A DNA stretch of 33,167 nt from Clostridium sp. CX1 (GCF_025398335.1 NZ_JAODOO010000026.1:1-33167), one strand, 5' to 3'; shown: positions 8,673 to 16,102, counted from the first letter of the stretch. Notes: a model not told the origin generated them from the sequence alone. Numbers and translations are program-made.

Positions 8673-9413
8673 TTATTTGCCCTCCATTTTCTTTTTAAAT
8701 ACTGACATTAATTTTTCAGCGTTAGTTTTCTGTTGAATTAAGTTATCTGGCACTTTTATTTCCTGCCTTAAACTTTCTATTTGTTGCTTTATAGCACTAT
8801 TAAACCTCTGCTGAGCCTTTGATATATTATCATCCTCTTTGCCCGCTATTTCATCACATAACCCATACTGTAAGCATTGTTCAGCATTAAGCCATGTCTG
8901 ATTATCAAGCAATTGATTCAACGTTTCTTCGCTTAGTTTATCTCCAGCTTTTGCAAGATAGCTTGAACAACTAGCTTTGTCAATTACTTCAACGTCATTA
9001 GCTGCCTTTCTTAATTCTTCTGCATTCCCCCATGCTCCCATGGAAGCATGATGTATCATCATTAGAGTATTATTACCCATAATAACCCTATCCCCTGCCA
9101 TAGCAATTACAGATGCTATGGAGCATGCAAATCCATCTACATATACTGTTTTTTGTGCTGGGTGTCTTTTTAATTGATTATAAATTGCTAAACCTTCCTT
9201 AACTTCTCCACCATATGAATTTATATATATATTTATTTCATTAACACCCTTAGCACCTTCTAGCTGCTTTTGAATATAATTTGCAGATGTTTGACTTTCT
9301 ATTTTTTCATCTGTCCACCAATCATAGCTATCACCTTCTACATAATCATAAATGTATAAATCTAATATATTAGGTGTTGTAGATTGTTTAATCAGATATA
9401 CTGATTTATTCAA
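8673..9413 (-). CDS. ClpP-like prohead protease
   Basis: A 246-residue serine protease that should cut the capsid delta domain during head maturation. The ClpP core is visible: INIYINSYGGEV (60-71), the nucleophile Ser98 in GFACSIAS, and His121 in MMIHHAS. The third triad position aligns with NQTWLNAEQC, where ClpP has Asp and this protein has Gln/Asn, a variation also usual in phage members. The start is TTG 9413 with GGGAGG 8 bases upstream; it overlaps the end of the portal gene by 8 bases. The C-terminal 50 residues are a charged helix. Confidence 0.9.
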   Translation of the reverse strand: MNKSVYLIKQSTTPNILDLYIYDYVEGDSYDWWTDEKIESQTSANYIQKQLEGAKGVNEINIYINSYGGEVKEGLAIYNQLKRHPAQKTVYVDGFACSIASVIAMAGDRVIMGNNTLMMIHHASMGAWGNAEELRKAANDVEVIDKASCSSYLAKAGDKLSEETLNQLLDNQTWLNAEQCLQYGLCDEIAGKEDDNISKAQQRFNSAIKQQIESLRQEIKVPDNLIQQKTNAEKLMSVFKKKMEGK

Positions 9414-10563
9414 TATTTTCGCCTCCCTTCAAATTTTCTATATCTTGATAATTCTTAGTCATCCAATGTTTTCTACTCCAAGGCATATTCAACGGAGTAT
9501 CACCTACCTTAATTCTTAATTCATCAATACTATATCCACCGCTTGCTACTAGCTTGTCAAAAGCCTCTGAAATAGAAAATATGTCACTGTGTTTAATACA
9601 AGTTGTGTCTACTTTCAAATATGATCCTTTTAAAAATGCATTTTTGCCGAATCTCTTACGATTGGCTTCCTCGCTTATCATGTCTACAATTGGATCTATA
9701 CAGAAGGTCAGAAAGTTATCTGTAAGCTTTCCTATATCTGCTATATCACCTCTAAGTAATGCTGGTGGCATTCTAAATGCTTGAGCAACCCTTTCAAAAG
9801 CCTCCTTTGTTATAGAAGAAATATCCACCATTTCACTTGTAGACTTTTTACTACCCTCTCCATTTTGCTCTTCATAGTTAAATCCTTTATGAAGTGGAAG
9901 TACTGCATTCTCTGCTTCAAAATATTTTTTAAATCTATTGTTCATCAAGTCATCAAATCTCTTTTGATACTCTGGGTTTCCAGTAGCTGTTGAATCTATG
10001 TCTAATATTCCTTTTCTGCCGCCAGAACGTCTATATTTCCCTATAGCCATATTTAAGAGGCTATTATAACCCTTTAAAAGGTTGGATAATAAAACTCTAA
10101 TGTCATCATTACCCAGCTTAAAATACAGCACTTCACTCATTCTAAAAGTTTTATTAAAGCTCATTGTTCCTTTAGCAACATTAACAAATGAATTCTCTAG
10201 TGTTGCATATTCGTTTTGATAAAAGCTATCTGCAACTATTAATTGACCATTTACCTCTATCACAAGACATTCATTGTTATAAAGCAACTTCGATACAAGC
10301 TCCTGAATGAATTGACTTGAATTCTGATTTTTATTAGGCTCTACATTCCAAAGGTAATATTCATCGCCTTTTAACTCTTTACCATTTAAATAAGTCTTAA
10401 ATTCGCACTTACTTACTGCACTAGATATTAAATTAACAGCTGATGATATTGCAAATGTTTCTATAGCAAGTTGAGTTTCTTGTGTTGCTATGGCTTGTTG
10501 ATTAAGGTATACAGTACTCTGATCTACTCCAAAAAAATCCTTAACCCAATCCAAAAACTTCAA
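9406..10563 (-). CDS. portal protein, HK97 family
   Basis: About 385 residues. It begins KFLDWVKDFFGVDQS and then has TFAISSAVNLISSAVSKCEF, the typical N-terminal helix of HK97 portals. The region FRMPPALLRGD (about 270) and DNFLTFCIDPIVDMISEEANRK are conserved portal features. TTG 10563 is taken as the start since AGGAGG lies 7 bases upstream; the upstream ATG at 10581 would put that ribosome site inside the gene. The portal forms the 12-mer ring for DNA entry. A minus-strand terminator precedes it. Confidence 0.9.
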   Translation of the reverse strand: MKFLDWVKDFFGVDQSTVYLNQQAIATQETQLAIETFAISSAVNLISSAVSKCEFKTYLNGKELKGDEYYLWNVEPNKNQNSSQFIQELVSKLLYNNECLVIEVNGQLIVADSFYQNEYATLENSFVNVAKGTMSFNKTFRMSEVLYFKLGNDDIRVLLSNLLKGYNSLLNMAIGKYRRSGGRKGILDIDSTATGNPEYQKRFDDLMNNRFKKYFEAENAVLPLHKGFNYEEQNGEGSKKSTSEMVDISSITKEAFERVAQAFRMPPALLRGDIADIGKLTDNFLTFCIDPIVDMISEEANRKRFGKNAFLKGSYLKVDTTCIKHSDIFSISEAFDKLVASGGYSIDELRIKVGDTPLNMPWSRKHWMTKNYQDIENLKGGENIE

Positions 10564-10590
10564 TTTCTCACCTCCTTCCACTTCCAGGGC

Positions 10591-10619
10591 AAAATAAAAA
10601 AGCCTTATTACTAAGACTT
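10591..10619 (-). terminator. intrinsic terminator between terL and portal genes
   Basis: On the minus strand, AAGTCTTA and TAAGGCTT pair (one G-U) around a GTAA loop, followed by CTTTTTTATTTT-type T-rich sequence. It lies in the 43-base gap between the large terminase stop and the portal ribosome site, so it may reduce downstream expression or be read through. Confidence 0.65.
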
Positions 10620-10625
10620 CCTTTT

Positions 10626-12287
10626 CTAATATGTGTATACTCCAAAATCAACGTCTACAGTTTCTCCACAATCCTCTAAGTTATCACTTGCACACATAGC
10701 TGATATAAAAGCTTTAAATCCATCTGTTTTTCTGCTCTTAGGCTCTATCTTTCCGTAGCTTATATTGTCATGTGCCTCTTGCTTTTTACAAGAATTGTTT
10801 GTATACCATCTCATTAATGGGTTATCTCCCCAAACTATATTATGATTTGCAAATAGGCTTGTCACTACTGGGGCAATTAACATTTCATTACTTGGTCTTG
10901 TAAGTTTTATGTTATTCGCTCCTTGTTTATCTGTATCAAACCCAACCGCTTTGAGTGCCTTTGCTAATAATGTATACCTATAGTTGTCCATTCCAAGAGT
11001 GGTTATATTATATATCTGCCCTTTTTCCGCAAGCCATTCAGCAGGGATATCTGGAGATATTTCTGGACCATCAACAAATGTTAATAAACCTCTTTCTTCC
11101 CACTCTTTTAATGGTGCCTTGATTCTTCCTAAATCTGCTGACTCTTTACATACCCATGTATGAGTTATCCAATAATATTTTCCCCTAAATAAAAACAGTA
11201 ATCCTGCTGCCACAAAGTCAGTTGTTTTAGCATAGTCAATACCGGCAACACATGTACAGCCTGCTAAGTCTGGTATTTCTTTATTTGTTTCTAATATATT
11301 TTCCCATGAAGTAACTTCTGCATCTTTATTACCTTGAGGTATATTCATTCTTTTAGTTGCAAAGGATGAATTGCCTATAGGATCAAGAAGGTAATCCCCA
11401 AATTCAATTTCAAGCTCATGTTGTAATATCGGGAAAAACGGTAAACTTGGATTAGCTTTAGGCCACTTTCTTTTATCTTTAATTTCTTTTTTATCGTCAA
11501 GCTTGCAAATAAAAGGCAGCGTACCATTGTCGGGTATTTCACCTTTTAAAATCAATTCACTTTTAGATATTAAAGTATCTAATGGACCGTCTCTTACGTC
11601 CCCATTAGTTGTTATAATTGTTCTTCTGGGGTGAGCTTTTTTACCTAAACCAGTGGTTGCAACATCAACAAGTTTCATAGATTCATAAGCGTGATATTCA
11701 TCAAAATCAACTTTTCCTGGTCTTCCTCCATCCTTTGACTTAATCCCACTGGTACGAAACTTTAATCTTGACTTAGTTTTTAAATTTGTAATTTCTTCTT
11801 TATTCCAATAAAAGTGATTTTTTAATTTAGTTTTGTTATCTTCAAGAACATTATAAACATCCTCAAATGTTGTCTTAGCTTGGTCCTCTGCCATAGCGAA
11901 TATATCTATAAAGTAATATTTAACACCATTAATTGGCGTCAGCAAACAAAAGTCCTCAAAAGCTAGATATCCATTCTTACCAGCTCCACGACCAACTAAA
12001 ATGAAAAGCACTGGCCATCTTAACTGTCCATTTTCTTTATATACGCAATTATGTAATGCAAAGCAAAACTTTTCCCAATCCAAAAGCTCATATGGAAAGT
12101 ACTTTTGTAAATCAAGATATTTTTTTAGTTGCTCTTCATTTACAAGTATCTTTTCTTCTCTAAAACATTTCTCAACATAATCACATAATAGTAGCTGCTC
12201 TTTACAAGCTTCAATCTTCCCACTTCTAACAAAATCAATATAATTTTGTATTTCAGGAATCAGCCTACAATTCGTCATCGTCATCAC
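10626..12287 (-). CDS. terL: terminase large subunit
   Basis: A 553-residue DNA packaging motor. The ATPase has the Walker A-like loop LVGRGAGKN (about 97-105) and a Walker B region VDFDEYH (about 193-199). The C-terminal nuclease of RNase H-like fold shows VAGIDYAKTTD (about 343) and the late acidic motif TDGFKAFISAM. Length and pattern fit the Terminase_1 family used by HK97-like cos phages. The frame starts at ATG 12287 inside the end of the small-subunit gene (23-base overlap), with a second ATG 9 bases on; translation is probably coupled. Confidence 0.93.
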   Translation of the reverse strand: MMTMTNCRLIPEIQNYIDFVRSGKIEACKEQLLLCDYVEKCFREEKILVNEEQLKKYLDLQKYFPYELLDWEKFCFALHNCVYKENGQLRWPVLFILVGRGAGKNGYLAFEDFCLLTPINGVKYYFIDIFAMAEDQAKTTFEDVYNVLEDNKTKLKNHFYWNKEEITNLKTKSRLKFRTSGIKSKDGGRPGKVDFDEYHAYESMKLVDVATTGLGKKAHPRRTIITTNGDVRDGPLDTLISKSELILKGEIPDNGTLPFICKLDDKKEIKDKRKWPKANPSLPFFPILQHELEIEFGDYLLDPIGNSSFATKRMNIPQGNKDAEVTSWENILETNKEIPDLAGCTCVAGIDYAKTTDFVAAGLLFLFRGKYYWITHTWVCKESADLGRIKAPLKEWEERGLLTFVDGPEISPDIPAEWLAEKGQIYNITTLGMDNYRYTLLAKALKAVGFDTDKQGANNIKLTRPSNEMLIAPVVTSLFANHNIVWGDNPLMRWYTNNSCKKQEAHDNISYGKIEPKSRKTDGFKAFISAMCASDNLEDCGETVDVDFGVYTY

Positions 12288-12573
12288 TTACTGTATTTTC
12301 GACTGTTAAACCTAGTTGCTTAAGAATAGCTAACTTTTGTTTATTACAATTTATAGCCGTTTTAATTGAGGGATTTTCTTTTTCGATTACAGTTCCAGAA
12401 GAGGACCTTGCTTTAACTATATGACCACGAGCTTTAATATCTTTTTGTGCAATTTTTTCGCGTTCATAGTAATTAGCATAATCGTCAATTAAGATTAAAA
12501 AGTGGTCTACATTTGCACCTTTATTTTCTAGTTGTTTCATTAGTGATTCTTTAATGCTTTTTGAACTTGCCAT
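12265..12573 (-). CDS. terS: terminase small subunit, P27 family
   Basis: A 102-residue protein of P27-type: a helical core LILIDDYANYYEREKIAQKD, then a small loop (SSSGTVIEKENPSIKT) and a C-terminal helix KLAILKQLGL, the family's common pattern with 'NP' near residue 67. It ends in an acidic tail SDDDDEL. It should recognise the cos/packaging region and start DNA cutting. ATG 12573 has AAAGGAG 7-8 bases upstream. Confidence 0.85.
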   Translation of the reverse strand: MASSKSIKESLMKQLENKGANVDHFLILIDDYANYYEREKIAQKDIKARGHIVKARSSSGTVIEKENPSIKTAINCNKQKLAILKQLGLTVENTVSDDDDEL

Positions 12574-12649
12574 TATTTTCTCCTTTCATAAATTTTTTCT
12601 CACATACGAGGCAAATCGGTTTTGTCTTACCTTTTACCCGTTCTTCCAT
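12551..12649 (-). CDS. small ORF with a CxxC motif, overlapping terS (uncertain)
   Basis: A 32-codon frame reads MEERVKGKTKPICLVCEKKF and ends inside the start of terS. The pair CLVC and basic composition could bind zinc, but there is no second pair and the ribosome site is weak (CTGAG). It may be non-coding sequence next to cos. Confidence 0.25.
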   Translation of the reverse strand: MEERVKGKTKPICLVCEKKFMKGENNGKFKKH

Positions 12650-12663
12650 ATCTCAGAGTTTTT

Positions 12664-12765
12664 TCATTTTTTTCGACCGGGGGGTGTCACAGCTGTCCTA
12701 TCTGTATTCTTTGCTAGGTCTATGCCAATTAATAAATATTTACACTGCTCGTTCTTAGTATTCAT
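12664..12765 (-). CDS. small ORF resembling a nuclease strand motif (uncertain)
   Basis: A 33-codon frame begins 4 bases after the HNH gene stop, with GGTGAATTT before its ATG. It contains LLIGIDLAKNTDRTAV, which looks like the first strand of the RNase H-like nuclease in the large terminase of this window (VAGIDYAKTTDFVA). It runs across the GC-rich candidate cos region and ends TPPGRKK. It is either a tiny gene or a remnant of a larger nuclease gene. Confidence 0.35.
   Translation of the reverse strand: MNTKNEQCKYLLIGIDLAKNTDRTAVTPPGRKK
12674..12695. other. candidate cos site (cohesive end) region
   Basis: A GC-rich patch, plus strand cgaccggggggtgtcac then agctg, in otherwise AT-rich DNA, lying between the HNH nuclease and terS genes. 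Family knowledge: HK97-like phages with 3' cohesive ends often have cos between HNH and terS, and several Gram-positive phages have G-rich overhangs. The exact cut cannot be read from sequence. Confidence 0.45.
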
Positions 12766-12769
12766 AAAT

Positions 12770-13090
12770 TCACCATCTCTCCTCATTTAATTGTGGCTTA
12801 GGTTTATTCCTTAACTTCTCTGGATGTTCTTCATCATGACAGCTATTACATAACGATATTAAGTTATCTAAATCTAATGCTAACTCAGGATGTTTCTTTA
12901 CATGCTTCTTATGATGCACACAATTAGCTGGACTAAATAATCCTCTAGCTTTGCACTTCTGACATTCGTTGTTATCTCTATCTAATGCATCAGCTCTTTT
13001 GCTTAACCAAAGTCCTGAATTATAAAAAGCTTTGATATTCTTATGTTGTATCAAAGCTTTGATCCATTGTACCAATTTAGTATTATTCAT
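12770..13090 (-). CDS. HNH endonuclease, packaging-associated
   Basis: A 106-residue protein. It has CQKC, then CVHHKKHVKKHP (the HH pair of the HNH core), LDNLISLCNSCHDEEHP, so a four-cysteine zinc site frames the beta-beta-alpha metal fold. ATG 13090 is chosen because AGGAG lies 7 bases upstream; the longer open frame from 13183 overlaps the upstream gene in another frame. Family knowledge: HNH proteins beside terminase genes aid cos cutting together with the terminase. Directly downstream lies the candidate cos. Confidence 0.88.
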   Translation of the reverse strand: MNNTKLVQWIKALIQHKNIKAFYNSGLWLSKRADALDRDNNECQKCKARGLFSPANCVHHKKHVKKHPELALDLDNLISLCNSCHDEEHPEKLRNKPKPQLNEERW

Positions 13091-13100
13091 GTTTCTACTC

Positions 13101-13580
13101 CTATATTGGAGAAGTCTTAGCTTCAACTTCTTTTTCTTTAAGCTTAGTAAGCTTCTTAGCGTTATCCACTCCATGCGGATCATCTCTCCACTTAGTCTTT
13201 TCTTTATTGTTAAGCCAGTACTTTTGTGCGGCCAAATCAGGACCTTTGTACTTCTTAACGGAACTTACTTCAACTCTTTCTTTTGAAAGTATTGTAGTTC
13301 CATCCTCAGCAAGCACTTCTTCTTTAACCTTAGTTGGAACTTCCTCATAGTATGAATAACCAATGCAATTCATATATAATGCTTGTTCTACTACTTGATT
13401 TTTCTTATCCTTTCCTTCTGCTATAACAGCTTTTAACTCATCATTTGAGGACTTATATCTCTTGAAAGTTGAGTAACTGATACCAAGCTTTGCAGCTATT
13501 TCTTTATCTGTTTTATTACCTTCAACCATTGATTCTATAAGGTTTAGATTGCTATTAATAATATCTTCTACTGACTTCAT
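13101..13580 (-). CDS. HTH protein, phBC6A51-like, terminase-small-subunit-like
   Basis: A 159-residue protein with an N-terminal helix-turn-helix (DKEIAAKLGISYSTFKRYK, about 24-43), a middle section with YEEV..KVKEEV and a C-terminal LAAQKYWLNNKEKTKWRDDP. The last motif is the hallmark of the phBC6A51-like HTH proteins that in many Firmicute prophages stand in front of HNH/terminase genes. It may act as a DNA-binding packaging factor or late regulator. It is the first gene of the late block; GGAGGTGAGTAT precedes ATG 13580. A P27-type TerS is also present, so its role in packaging is unclear. Confidence 0.72.
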   Translation of the reverse strand: MKSVEDIINSNLNLIESMVEGNKTDKEIAAKLGISYSTFKRYKSSNDELKAVIAEGKDKKNQVVEQALYMNCIGYSYYEEVPTKVKEEVLAEDGTTILSKERVEVSSVKKYKGPDLAAQKYWLNNKEKTKWRDDPHGVDNAKKLTKLKEKEVEAKTSPI

Positions 13581-13835
13581 ATACTCACCTCCAACATTGA
13601 GCTATGGCTCAATAACCTAGGCTCAATGGTTATTTTCTTACATTTTAAAGGGTAACACCCTGCCAGCTTTTAAATATCAATGCTTTGAGCCACTTTTTTG
13701 CTTCTAAAAAAAATCAGCAATAACATATAGGATTACGGATTAATTTTTTATGTGTATATATTAGTAAGAATTTTTCATTTTATTGAGAATAAGCATACCT
13801 TAACTATTTACCGATTAGGCTTTAAAAAAATATAA
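13581..13835 (-). promoter_or_regulatory. late-region leader with repeated GGCTCAA elements and hairpins
   Basis: A 255-base gene-free stretch before the late block. GGCTCAA or its complement occurs near 13597, 13606, 13620 and 13685. ATTGAGC (13596-13602) can pair with GCTCAAT at 13607-13613 or at 13621-13627, and AATAACC (13611) with GGTTATT (13628), so the hairpins are mutually exclusive. A GGGT/ACCC hairpin lies at 13650-13660. No strong consensus promoter is seen; an activator-dependent late promoter is likely here. Confidence 0.45.
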
Positions 13836-14477
13836 CTATAACTTTCTTCCAGCTATTTTTGCAGCATCTTCTTTTACATCATCATCAAGTCCTAAATACC
13901 TTTTTGTCACCTCTATACTTAAATGTCCTAAAGCAATTCTTACATACTCTAAATCTTTTGTTTCTTCCCACAGTCTTCTTGCATATGTCTTACGTAAACT
14001 ATGTCCAGTTATATTTTTCAAATTAATTTCTTTATCTTCCGCAACTCTTTTCAAAACCTCAGAATATGATTTTGCACTAATGTGATTGCTACCAGAACCC
14101 TTTTGCGATGGAAAAGCATACTCTGATTTCTTTTTTCCTTTTATATATTTTAGTAATACTGTTTCTAGTTGTGGTACTATATCATGTCTTCGTTTTTCTG
14201 GAGCTTTTTTTAATGACTTAGGATTTCTCTTCATATGAGTTTTCCATGCATTGTATTGTTTTTTCTCTTGAATTTCAAAATAACCATTATTTATAGATTC
14301 TCTTATCTTTGCTATGGTTAAATCAACTACATCTTGCAATCTATACCCAGTTGCAATATCCAGTAAAAATAGTGTTAGATTTCTTTCAGACCATTCACCA
14401 CTAATCTCTTCCAGTCTGTATTTAAACCTTTCATAATGACTTTCTGAGATTGGTTTTGAAGGTCTTTTTTTTGTCAA
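13836..14477 (-). CDS. tyrosine recombinase, catalytic domain only
   Basis: About 213 residues. All catalytic residues are visible (numbering from TTG 14477): Arg46 in TGYRLQDVVDL, His159 and Arg162 in GHSLRKTYAR, His185 in LGHLSIEVT and Tyr194 in KRYLGL. The N-terminal core-binding domain of full integrases is missing or very short. TTG 14477 has GAGGTG 6 bases upstream; ATG 14501 has no ribosome site. It sits between early and late genes, away from the serine integrase at the right end, so it is probably not the main integrase. It could resolve multimers or control gene order or expression. Confidence 0.85.
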   Translation of the reverse strand: MTKKRPSKPISESHYERFKYRLEEISGEWSERNLTLFLLDIATGYRLQDVVDLTIAKIRESINNGYFEIQEKKQYNAWKTHMKRNPKSLKKAPEKRRHDIVPQLETVLLKYIKGKKKSEYAFPSQKGSGSNHISAKSYSEVLKRVAEDKEINLKNITGHSLRKTYARRLWEETKDLEYVRIALGHLSIEVTKRYLGLDDDVKEDAAKIAGRKL

Positions 14478-14508
14478 GTTTATCACCTCTCTCTCTTTCA
14501 TAGCTAAC

Positions 14509-14835
14509 TTATCTAGCTTGTCTTATAGCTCCTTTATGTCTTTTATAAACTGGAGCACTCATTAAACCTCTAATATCAATTTCCTCATTATCTTTTTGAA
14601 ATTCTTCCAAATCTTTTATATATTTTTTATCCACAGATATTCTAACTAAACTATCCACAAATTTTGATTTTATAGGAAGTTGTTTATTAATTGCTAAATG
14701 TATAAGTAAAGTTGCTATATCAAATCTTTTAACATGTGTGTGACCATTCTTAAATTCCTTATTCTTATTTATAACTATAAAGTCATTTCCCACTTTAATT
14801 ATTACATACTCTTTTTTCTGATAGACCTGATTCAC
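14509..14835 (-). CDS. hypothetical phage protein
   Basis: About 108 residues, soluble, basic at the C-terminus (APVYKRHKGAIRQAR). It begins with a beta section (YVIIKVGNDFIVINKNKEF) and then helices. I do not recognise the family. GTG 14835 is chosen since GGAAG lies 8 bases upstream; a longer frame starting at 14868 would begin inside a hairpin. It lies 31 bases before the tyrosine recombinase start and probably shares its transcript. Confidence 0.6.
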   Translation of the reverse strand: MNQVYQKKEYVIIKVGNDFIVINKNKEFKNGHTHVKRFDIATLLIHLAINKQLPIKSKFVDSLVRISVDKKYIKDLEEFQKDNEEIDIRGLMSAPVYKRHKGAIRQAR

Positions 14836-14863
14836 TTTACTCACTTCCTTTACAAAGTAAATA

Positions 14864-14887
14864 AGCACTAGTATCTCTACCAGTGCT
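14864..14887. terminator. hairpin before the recombinase operon
   Basis: AGCACTAGTA and TACCAGTGCT form a 10-base-pair stem with one mismatch and a TCTC loop. T-rich sequence follows on both strands (TATTTTGC on plus, TATTTAC on minus), so it may be a weak two-way terminator or a regulatory hairpin in the leader of the 14835 gene. Confidence 0.4.
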
Positions 14888-14955
14888 TATTTTGCTATAT
14901 ATAATAAAGGGGATATTGGGGAATTAAATGAACTATTTCTTACTTCCACAATAAC

Positions 14956-14997
14956 ATTATACTATCGGATTATACATATTGAGCTGCCATAATCACG
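14956..14997 (-). promoter_or_regulatory. candidate promoter(s) for the recombinase/late operon
   Basis: Two minus-strand TATAAT boxes lie at 14956-14961 and 14969-14974. The first has GCTCAA (14979-14984) exactly 17 bases upstream instead of a normal -35 box; the same element is repeated before the late genes. The second has GTGATT 16 bases upstream. This fits an activator-driven promoter, but it is inference. Confidence 0.45.
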
Positions 14998-15001
14998 ACA
15001 T

Positions 15002-15023
15002 AAATCCGCCAAAAATCCGCCAA
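15002..15023 (-). repeat. tandem 11-base repeat, TTGGCGGATTT x2
   Basis: Two perfect, adjacent copies on the minus strand (15023-15013 and 15012-15002), directly after the stop of the ArpU-like gene and upstream of the candidate promoters. Much more GC-rich than its surroundings. Likely a protein-binding site. Confidence 0.6.
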
Positions 15024-15467
15024 CTATATTCCATATAAACTTATTATTATTTTATTTAATGCTCTATTTTTAATTCTTTGGGAAGTCCTCTCACTTAACC
15101 TTAATTCATTACAGAACTGAAAATAGCATTTGCCTTCTATGTAGAAATTTTTTATTACTTCTCTTTCTGTATCTGGTAATATCTCCAAGGACTTATCAAT
15201 TTGATTTATTTTAGCTTCCATATGCCTTATTCGTGATTCTAGGAGTTCTTTTTTCATCAGTTGATTTTCTACATTTGAATTAAACTTATTAGTTTTGCCA
15301 CTAGCCTCTTTATATTGAATTGCAGATACTGCTGTTTCATCCATTATGCTTAATTCCATTTTTAAATTTTCTATTGCTAACTTTATGCTTTTGTAATTGT
15401 ATAAAAAGCTTTCTACCTCATTTATCTTATCAAATTCTCTTTTATCTATAACTTTACTATTTCCCAT
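15024..15467 (-). CDS. ArpU/RinA-like late transcription regulator
   Basis: About 147 residues. The N-terminal half is helical (VESFLYNYKSIKLAIENLKME, coiled coil to about 95). The C-terminal half looks like sigma-factor region 4: LPDTEREVIKNFYIEG then LRLSERTSQRIKNRALNKI, a helix-turn-helix. This is the known pattern of ArpU/RinA-type phage activators that switch on late genes. It lies at the early/late border. ATG 15467 has GGGGAGG 9 bases upstream; the longer TTG start at 15485 would contain that ribosome site. A strong terminator lies directly upstream, so its expression may be limited by readthrough. Confidence 0.8.
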   Translation of the reverse strand: MGNSKVIDKREFDKINEVESFLYNYKSIKLAIENLKMELSIMDETAVSAIQYKEASGKTNKFNSNVENQLMKKELLESRIRHMEAKINQIDKSLEILPDTEREVIKNFYIEGKCYFQFCNELRLSERTSQRIKNRALNKIIISLYGI

Positions 15468-15483
15468 CTTCCCATACCTCCCC

Positions 15484-15528
15484 AAAATAATAAAAGGCTA
15501 TAAAACTATTTTTAAATAGTCCCATAGC
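15484..15528 (-). terminator. strong intrinsic terminator before the late regulator gene
   Basis: On the minus strand GCTAT-GGG-ACTATTT pairs with AAATAGT-TTT-ATAGC (15528-15497, the middle three as G-U), with a two-base loop symbol AA in the drawn pairing, widened in practice, and is followed by CTTTTATTATTTT. The ArpU-like ribosome site comes directly after the T tract. Confidence 0.75.
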
Positions 15529-15568
15529 TCCTTTAGCTCTTCTACAATCCCATTTGACTGCAAGTACA

Positions 15569-15712
15569 TTATTTTATTATTTTTATATCCGCTTCCTTAA
15601 CCTTTAATCCCTTTGGTGTAACTTGTATTGTTATCTCTTTACCTCCGCTTAAGCTTTCTACTATTCTAGGTATTTTGCTTTTTAACTCTTCAGTAAAATC
15701 TCTTCTTTCCAT
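15569..15712 (-). CDS. small hypothetical protein, 47 residues
   Basis: A short frame starting MERRDFTEELKSKIPRIVES with AAAGGA 7 bases upstream of ATG 15712. The second half is a beta section (KEITIQVTPKGLKV). It is charged, soluble and not recognised. Good ribosome site and codon use like its neighbours support it as a real gene in the early operon. Confidence 0.6.
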   Translation of the reverse strand: MERRDFTEELKSKIPRIVESLSGGKEITIQVTPKGLKVKEADIKIIK

Positions 15713-15803
15713 ATCGTAATCCTTTCATATATGTGAAAAAGTATATAATTTTTTCTTTCAAATTTTAAAAAATATTTTCCATAATCTATAACAACCCTCT
15801 TGT

Positions 15804-16028
15804 CTAGTCTCTCCTATTCTTATATAAATCCGTAGAAACTTCTTCAGATTCTTCTGTTTGCTGACATTGGCAAAGTATGTTTAATTCCAATACATCCTCC
15901 AAAACTTCTACTTGATTTCTAACTATTTTATATACTCTAATCGATTCAGTATCGCCTTTCTCTAACCTATCTGCTTGTTGTCTTAGCTTATTAGCAAGGC
16001 CTTTTTTTATTTGCTCTTCGTTTTTCAA
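15804..16028 (-). CDS. small hypothetical protein, 74 residues
   Basis: Starts at TTG 16028 with GGGGG 8 bases upstream. Helical and charged at the N-terminus (EEQIKKGLANKLRQQADRLE), with a CQCQQ stretch near residue 54. No known domain is recognised. Early operon member, between the 274-residue gene and the 47-residue gene. Confidence 0.55.
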   Translation of the reverse strand: MKNEEQIKKGLANKLRQQADRLEKGDTESIRVYKIVRNQVEVLEDVLELNILCQCQQTEESEEVSTDLYKNRRD

Positions 16029-16102
16029 ACTCTATTCCCCCTTTTTAACTTTTGCATTATTATAATAACTTAATTTTCGCATTTATTTTATAGTTTTTAT
16101 CC

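Noticed and set aside
12554-12790. Plus-strand open frames across the cos region
   Set aside because: No ribosome site, and they oppose the late operon; most of the sequence is better read as minus-strand or non-coding.
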